Positions 6,238 through 9,861 of a DNA stretch of 9,861 nucleotides are shown piece after piece. Made by a program: the position numbers and the translations under genes. How positions within the stretch are numbered: the stretch's first letter is position 1; each line of letters starts with the position of its first letter. The notes beneath the pieces are model-generated. The model did no database searches. It was not told the origin of the DNA and saw only the letters and a list, made by a program, of their open reading frames with translations. Source of the stretch: an uncultured Lachnospiraceae bacterium (GTDB taxonomy: Bacteria; Bacillota; Clostridia; Lachnospirales; Lachnospiraceae); NCBI GenBank assembly GCA_902782715.1, contig CACZOG010000169.1, positions 1-9,861 on the forward strand. Reading direction: 5' to 3'.

Positions 6238-7080
6238 TTACACCCCCTTATTAAGTACTTCGTTCATGCTTCCGGTTCTGTAGCCGATCAGGTCCATTGT
6301 TATATATGTAAAACCGAATTCTTTGAAAGATGATATTATCTGATTTCGAACATCATCTTTCATCATTTTATCAAATTCTTCAGGCATAATCTCAATTCTT
6401 GCCATATTTCCATGAATGCGAACACGCATCTGATCAAAGCCAAGATCCAGCAGCAGCTGTTCTGCCTTATCTACCATTCCCAGCTTCTCTTTTGTTATCG
6501 TTTCTCCGTATACAAATCTTGAAGCAAGGCAGGCAAAAGACGGTTTCTCCCATGTCGGAAGGCCGAGATATCTGGATAATGCTCTTATATCTTCTTTGGT
6601 AAAGCCAATGCTTCGAAGAGGGCTTTTAATTCCGAGTTTTGCAACAGCCTGAAGGCCCGGACGGTAATCACCGTTATCATCAAGGTTTGAGCCTTCCAGA
6701 ATCGTATCTATCCCTTCATCCTCAGCGATCTTTATGATCTTTTCAAACAGCTCGTGCTTGCAAAGATAGCATCTGTTCTTGGGATTTTGGGAAAACCCTT
6801 CGATCTTAAGTTCCTCGGATTCAAAGATAAAGTGTCTTATCTTATTTTTTATACAGAATTCTTTCGCCTCGTTAAGTTCTCTTTGGGGGAATAAATAAGA
6901 CTTGGATGTAACTGCTATCACTTTATCGCCCAAAGCTTTCTTAGCCACAAATAAAAGAAATGTTGAATCAACTCCACCTGAAAAAGAAACAGCAGCGCTG
7001 CCGAAGTCTGTCAACATTTTTTTTAATTCATCATATTTCTTTAACTGTTCTAAAGTTACTTCTTTGTTTGAATTATCCAA
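6238..7080 (-). CDS. larE: LarE-type ATP-dependent sulfur transferase (PP-loop)
   Basis: LarE adenylates the carboxylates of pyridinium-3,5-biscarboxylic acid mononucleotide and inserts sulfur, a step towards the nickel-pincer cofactor of lactate racemase. The 280-residue product has the PP-loop SGGVDS at 34-39, CYLC at 104-107, the segment around GSNLDDNGDYRPG at 130-142 and ACLASR at 183-188. In Lactiplantibacillus the cysteine of the last motif is sacrificed. Three cysteines (C104, C107, C184) together match LarE types reported to hold a [4Fe-4S] cluster. The start is TTG at 7078-7080, supported by AGGGA 6 bases upstream and by the normal distance to the PP-loop; the next ATG (residue 22) would remove the lead helix. 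The gene begins 2 bases after the tcdA stop. No larA, larB or larC lies in the window, so the substrate here is uncertain. Confidence 0.9.
   Translation of the reverse strand: MDNSNKEVTLEQLKKYDELKKMLTDFGSAAVSFSGGVDSTFLLFVAKKALGDKVIAVTSKSYLFPQRELNEAKEFCIKNKIRHFIFESEELKIEGFSQNPKNRCYLCKHELFEKIIKIAEDEGIDTILEGSNLDDNGDYRPGLQAVAKLGIKSPLRSIGFTKEDIRALSRYLGLPTWEKPSFACLASRFVYGETITKEKLGMVDKAEQLLLDLGFDQMRVRIHGNMARIEIMPEEFDKMMKDDVRNQIISSFKEFGFTYITMDLIGYRTGSMNEVLNKGV
6243..6247 (-). promoter_or_regulatory. Ribosome binding site of the 23-codon ORF
   Basis: Minus-strand AAGGGGGTG forms the last codons of larE (Asn-Lys-Gly-Val) and places GGGGG 8 bases ahead of the small ORF's ATG. It is a better site than the one in front of the following lipoprotein gene. 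Confidence 0.6.
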
Positions 7081-7082
7081 TA

Positions 7083-7799
7083 TCAGTCCCTTTCGTAAAT
7101 GCCCGTTAAATCCTTTATCACTTCCGATGCTATTGTAAGACCTGCAACTGAGGGAACAAAAGCCGTACTGCCGGGAGTTGCTTTACCGTTTACAACAATC
7201 TCCTCTGCAGGCCTGATGGGTTCCTCCTCCGAATAGACTACTTTTAGTTTTTTTATACCTCTTTTTTTGAGTTCATATCGCATGACTCTCGCCAAAGGAT
7301 CCATTTTCGTTTTATAAATATCTGCGACACGAAACTGTGTGGGATCAAGCTTATTGCCCGCACCCATCGAAGAAATGATGGGAATCCCCATCTTTTCACA
7401 CTGCATGACAAGCTCTATTTTTGCAGTAACAGTATCAATCGCATCTACGACATAATCGTATTCTTCAAAAGGAAAATCCGAAGCATTTTCGGGAAGAAAA
7501 AAGCATTGATATGTGTTCACTTTCGCTTCCGGATAAATATCAAGAATACGTTCTTTCATAACGTCTGTTTTGTATCTTCCGACGGTTTTTACGGTCGCGA
7601 TGATCTGACGGTTAATATTCGAAAAACAGACTGTATCGTTATCGATCAGATCAAATGCGCCTACTCCGCTTCTCGCCAAAGCTTCGCATACATAACCGCC
7701 GACTCCGCCGATACCGAATATGGCCACGCGGCATTCGGATAAATGTTCCATTGCCTGTTTTCCAAATAATAATTCCGTTCTTGTAAACTGTTCTAACAT
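7083..7799 (-). CDS. tcdA: tRNA threonylcarbamoyladenosine dehydratase TcdA (CsdL)
   Basis: TcdA is an E1/ThiF-like enzyme that uses ATP to cyclise t6A at position 37 of ANN-reading tRNAs into the hydantoin form ct6A. The 238-residue product shows the nucleotide-binding GIGGVGG at 29-35, the acidic strand end DLIDNDTV at 50-57 followed by SNINRQ (60-65), YKTDVM further on, the aspartate segment VVDAIDT and the family signature MGAGNKLDPT. Together these separate it from MoeB and ThiF. Length is slightly below the E. coli protein (268). The start ATG at 7797-7799 gives the typical FTRTELLFG opening; its ribosome site is weak. It lies 28 bases after the 84-residue gene and 2 bases before larE. 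An E1-like enzyme beside a PP-loop sulfur transferase hints at shared sulfur or RNA chemistry, by inference only. Confidence 0.93.
   Translation of the reverse strand: MLEQFTRTELLFGKQAMEHLSECRVAIFGIGGVGGYVCEALARSGVGAFDLIDNDTVCFSNINRQIIATVKTVGRYKTDVMKERILDIYPEAKVNTYQCFFLPENASDFPFEEYDYVVDAIDTVTAKIELVMQCEKMGIPIISSMGAGNKLDPTQFRVADIYKTKMDPLARVMRYELKKRGIKKLKVVYSEEEPIRPAEEIVVNGKATPGSTAFVPSVAGLTIASEVIKDLTGIYERD
7087..7091 (-). promoter_or_regulatory. Ribosome binding site supporting the larE TTG start
   Basis: Minus-strand AGGGA within the last codons of tcdA, 6 bases before TTG at 7080. No ATG occurs at a suitable distance, so the site decides for the non-ATG start. Confidence 0.65.
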
Positions 7800-7827
7800 A
7801 CTTTCATGTCCATCCGTGATAGAAAAA

Positions 7828-8082
7828 CTAAGCTTTATAAGCCTTAAATACCAATTTACTTCTGGTAAGGTCCAGATAACCGTTTCTCATAAGCTGGTCA
7901 CACCAGTAATTAAATTCCCTCTCATCTGCCGGTTCGGTAGATTGATAGAAATTAAAGCCCTTGGTTTCTCCGTACTGCGAATACGGCATAACCAGACCGA
8001 GTGTCTCATTATTATAACGAATCATCTGAATAACCTCAATGACCGTTTGTCTTTCGTCATCTCTTTTAAATAATACTCTCAT
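7828..8082 (-). CDS. Small uncharacterised protein, 84 residues
   Basis: I do not recognise this gene. It encodes a soluble-looking protein of 84 residues, rich in charged and aromatic residues. It starts MRVLFKRDDERQ and contains EVIQMIRYNNETLG, EREFNYWCDQLMRNGYLDL and a single cysteine. There is no signal peptide or membrane span. The helical middle and the ending YLDLTRSKLVFKAY resemble a small winged or alpha/beta fold, but that is only an impression. A GTG 9 bases upstream is in frame but touches the ribosome site AGGAG (8091-8095); that site stands 8 bases before the ATG at 8080-8082 and so fixes the shorter start. It sits 41 bases after the solute-binding protein gene and 28 before tcdA, consistent with one transcript. 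Confidence 0.75.
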   Translation of the reverse strand: MRVLFKRDDERQTVIEVIQMIRYNNETLGLVMPYSQYGETKGFNFYQSTEPADEREFNYWCDQLMRNGYLDLTRSKLVFKAYKA

Positions 8083-8090
8083 GTTTAGCA

Positions 8091-8095
8091 CTCCT
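8091..8095 (-). promoter_or_regulatory. Ribosome binding site fixing the 84-residue ORF start
   Basis: Minus-strand AGGAG, 8 bases before ATG 8082. It overlaps the alternative GTG at 8091, which is therefore unlikely to be used. Confidence 0.75.
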
Positions 8096-8123
8096 GTTAT
8101 CTTTTTTATAAATATTTAACAGA

Positions 8124-9413
8124 TCAGTAATTTCCGTAATTTTTTACAGCCTCATCTATGCTCATCTCACCGGTTCCGACACTGTAAACAGCCTTTCTTA
8201 ACTGTGCTCCCGCATCATCGGTTATACCGATCTCTTCAGGAGAAATGATACGTGATTCCTTAACATTTCCGAAAGCTGCATACATACTGTTAAAAGACAG
8301 ATCTTTAGTCGGAGACATAAGACCTTTTTTCTGTGCCATGTTGTTAAGTTCGGTCGATGTGATAAGGAAACGCATAAATTCATTTGCCATATCGAGATTC
8401 TTGCTGTCTTTGTTGACAGAAAATTGTAAATTTGACATATCAAGGAAGTTTGCACCATCATCCGACATAGGGATCGGAACAAAGGAATATTTAAAAGGTG
8501 ATGCGATAAATGCATCAGAACGGCTTTCACGTTTCTCAGTTCCCGAAACAGTATCACCCGATGCAGTCATCATGGGTATATCACCCTCGAAGAAACGAAG
8601 GATTACCGCATCATAGTTATTTTCTATCTCATTGCATTCATCCAGATTCACGCATCCGTCATTCATGAACTGTTCGATCTTCTCAAGCGAAGGACGTATG
8701 TACTCTCCGGCTGAAGGATCAAGAGAATTAAGTTTCTCGACCGCATCTGCATCTTTCGAAATCGTTGAGATAAAATAAGGATAGGTCGACAGAGTAAAAA
8801 GTGATGTTTTTTCTTCTGCGGAAAAGCCCATCATAGGATTTGCGTATCCTTTTTTGCGGAATGCATCACATACATCCACCAGTTCCTTGTATGTTGCAGG
8901 AACGCTAAGACCTTCTTTTTCAAAAAGATCGTTATTAACAAGCATTCCGTAAGTATTTGAAAAAACGGGAACCATAGGTAAACTGCCGTCATCCGTTTTC
9001 AAAATGATATTGCTTCGGATACAGTTTAAGTTAAGTCCCAGCGAAGGATCCGCCAGATTCTCAGCATGGTCAATCGATGACTTATACTGATCTCTTCCGT
9101 ACATCCATGAGTAATTGACATATATATCAGGTGCATCATTTCCGTTTAAAACCGTACCTATCATATTGTTATAATCATCCACTTTGGTAAACTTCAGTTC
9201 AACATTGGGATAATATTCGTTGAAACGGTCAAATTCAGCTTCCAGCGCCTCAAAATTATCGTAACCACCGGCTACGTTTATATGACAGCTTAAAGAAGTA
9301 TCCATAGACGGCTTAAACACTTCGTCTGCAGCCGAGTCCTTATTCTTCGGTTCACATGCAGTCAGCCCGAAAGCCAGAAGCACGGCTAAAAAAATACACA
9401 TTTTCTTCCTCAT
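8124..9413 (-). CDS. Extracellular solute-binding lipoprotein, family 1 (sugar type)
   Basis: This is a 429-residue lipoprotein of the ABC-type substrate-binding family 1, which usually captures sugars or oligosaccharides outside the membrane. The signal peptide ends in the lipobox LTAC with cysteine at residue 20. Family traits follow: APDIYVNYSWMYG, the pattern GMLVNNDLFEKEGLSVPATYKELVD, a later GDIPMMTASGD segment (the usual 'aM...G' strand), FSVNKDSKN and ANEFMRFLIT. The start ATG overlaps the stop of the upstream receiver/kinase gene as TAATG, with AAGGGG about 7 bases ahead, so the two are translationally coupled. No permease or ATPase gene is seen up- or downstream in the window. The coupling to a sensor kinase suggests it may deliver ligand information to that kinase rather than, or besides, feeding a transporter. 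The ligand is unknown. Confidence 0.9.
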   Translation of the reverse strand: MRKKMCIFLAVLLAFGLTACEPKNKDSAADEVFKPSMDTSLSCHINVAGGYDNFEALEAEFDRFNEYYPNVELKFTKVDDYNNMIGTVLNGNDAPDIYVNYSWMYGRDQYKSSIDHAENLADPSLGLNLNCIRSNIILKTDDGSLPMVPVFSNTYGMLVNNDLFEKEGLSVPATYKELVDVCDAFRKKGYANPMMGFSAEEKTSLFTLSTYPYFISTISKDADAVEKLNSLDPSAGEYIRPSLEKIEQFMNDGCVNLDECNEIENNYDAVILRFFEGDIPMMTASGDTVSGTEKRESRSDAFIASPFKYSFVPIPMSDDGANFLDMSNLQFSVNKDSKNLDMANEFMRFLITSTELNNMAQKKGLMSPTKDLSFNSMYAAFGNVKESRIISPEEIGITDDAGAQLRKAVYSVGTGEMSIDEAVKNYGNY

Positions 9414-9861
9414 TATTTTCCCCTTCCTTCCCGGATCCTCCGGATCTCCTTAATGACTAATTTTATATCAACGGGTTTTGCTATATGTCCATTCATTCCC
9501 GCATTAAGACATTCCGTAACATTTTCGGAGAAAGCATCTGCCGTCATGGCAACTATGGGTATTGAGGCCGCCCAGGGATTCTCCGACTTTCGAATAGCTT
9601 TTGTTGCATCAAGACCGTTCATTTCAGGCATCTGGACATCCATGAATATCAGCTCGTAACTGCCTTCTTCGGCCTCTTTGATCATCTCCACACATTTGCG
9701 TCCGTTTTCTGCACGTTCGGCAGTGATACCGAACATAGACAGCATGGCAGAGATTATCTCCCAGTTTATATCATTATCCTCGGCCACAAGAATGCGCAGG
9801 CCTTCCAGATCTGAATTATCGTCCTCCACTTCAAGTGAACCGGATTCTTTCCCAATAAGAA
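9413..9861 (-). CDS. Receiver domain, C-terminal end of a probable hybrid histidine kinase (partial)
   Basis: The frame is open to the right edge, so only the last 149 residues or so are visible. They form a full receiver domain: RILVAEDND with the acidic pocket, the phospho-acceptor aspartate in IFMDVQMPEMNG, the switch threonine in VAMTAD and the lysine in HIAKPVD. The sequence ahead of it (IGKESGSLEVEDDNSDLEG) looks like the linker that joins a kinase ATPase domain to a receiver. A GTG at 9829 could start a free-standing receiver, but no ribosome site precedes it. The protein ends a few residues after the domain, so it has no DNA-binding output, as in hybrid sensor kinases. Its stop overlaps the ATG of the solute-binding lipoprotein (TAATG). 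The kinase part is inferred, not seen. Confidence 0.82.
   Translation of the reverse strand, partial: LIGKESGSLEVEDDNSDLEGLRILVAEDNDINWEIISAMLSMFGITAERAENGRKCVEMIKEAEEGSYELIFMDVQMPEMNGLDATKAIRKSENPWAASIPIVAMTADAFSENVTECLNAGMNGHIAKPVDIKLVIKEIRRIREGRGK

Noticed and set aside
7823..7845. Possible terminator after the 84-residue gene
   Set aside because: The arms AAGGCTT/AAGCTT give only six pairs with a bulge, so the hairpin is weak despite five following Ts.
8094..8122. Inverted repeat CTGTTA/TAACAG between the binding protein and the 84-residue gene
   Set aside because: Six pairs around a 17-base A/T-rich loop are likely chance; it leaves the ribosome site free.
9413..9829. Free-standing response regulator starting at GTG 9829
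   Set aside because: The frame continues unbroken to the window edge and no ribosome site precedes the GTG, so a hybrid kinase end is more likely.

Overview
The window looks like chromosome of a low-to-moderate GC Firmicute, most likely a Clostridia member of the Lachnospiraceae type. The grounds are strong AGGAGG-type ribosome binding sites, sigma-A-like promoters, a DUF512 radical-SAM gene directly upstream of der, a membrane GGDEF protein and many lipoproteins. The family-level placement is inference. Coding is dense and no gene-free stretch exceeds 300 bases.

Left part (1-2402, minus strand): a DUF512/PDZ radical-SAM protein gene followed 7 bases later by der (ribosome-assembly GTPase), which runs off the left edge. 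Their promoter sits so close to the ATG that the transcript appears leaderless. It lies back to back with a second, near-consensus promoter (2392-2420) that fires the other way.

Middle (2392-3806, plus strand): that second promoter drives a 388-residue polytopic membrane diguanylate cyclase. After it comes a tRNA-Glu(CTC) with its own promoter and a strong intrinsic terminator at 3775-3806. No terminator is visible between the cyclase and the tRNA.

Right part (3834-9861, minus strand): a long, tightly spaced series of genes read from right to left. The order is the receiver end of a hybrid histidine kinase (cut by the right edge), a translationally coupled (TAATG) family 1 solute-binding lipoprotein, an 84-residue unknown protein, tcdA (t6A dehydratase), larE (PP-loop sulfur transferase, TTG start), a 23-codon small ORF, and three unrecognised lipoproteins. 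The lipoproteins look more A/T-rich than their neighbours. Gaps are from -1 to about 45 bases, and no convincing internal promoter or terminator was seen, so this may be one operon converging on the tRNA terminator.

No mobile element, CRISPR array or known defence system is visible. The points most worth a second look are the leaderless DUF512-der promoter overlapping the cyclase promoter, the 23-codon ORF that exactly fills the larE-lipoprotein gap, the solute-binding protein coupled to a sensor kinase with no permease, and a three-cysteine LarE next to TcdA without other lar genes.
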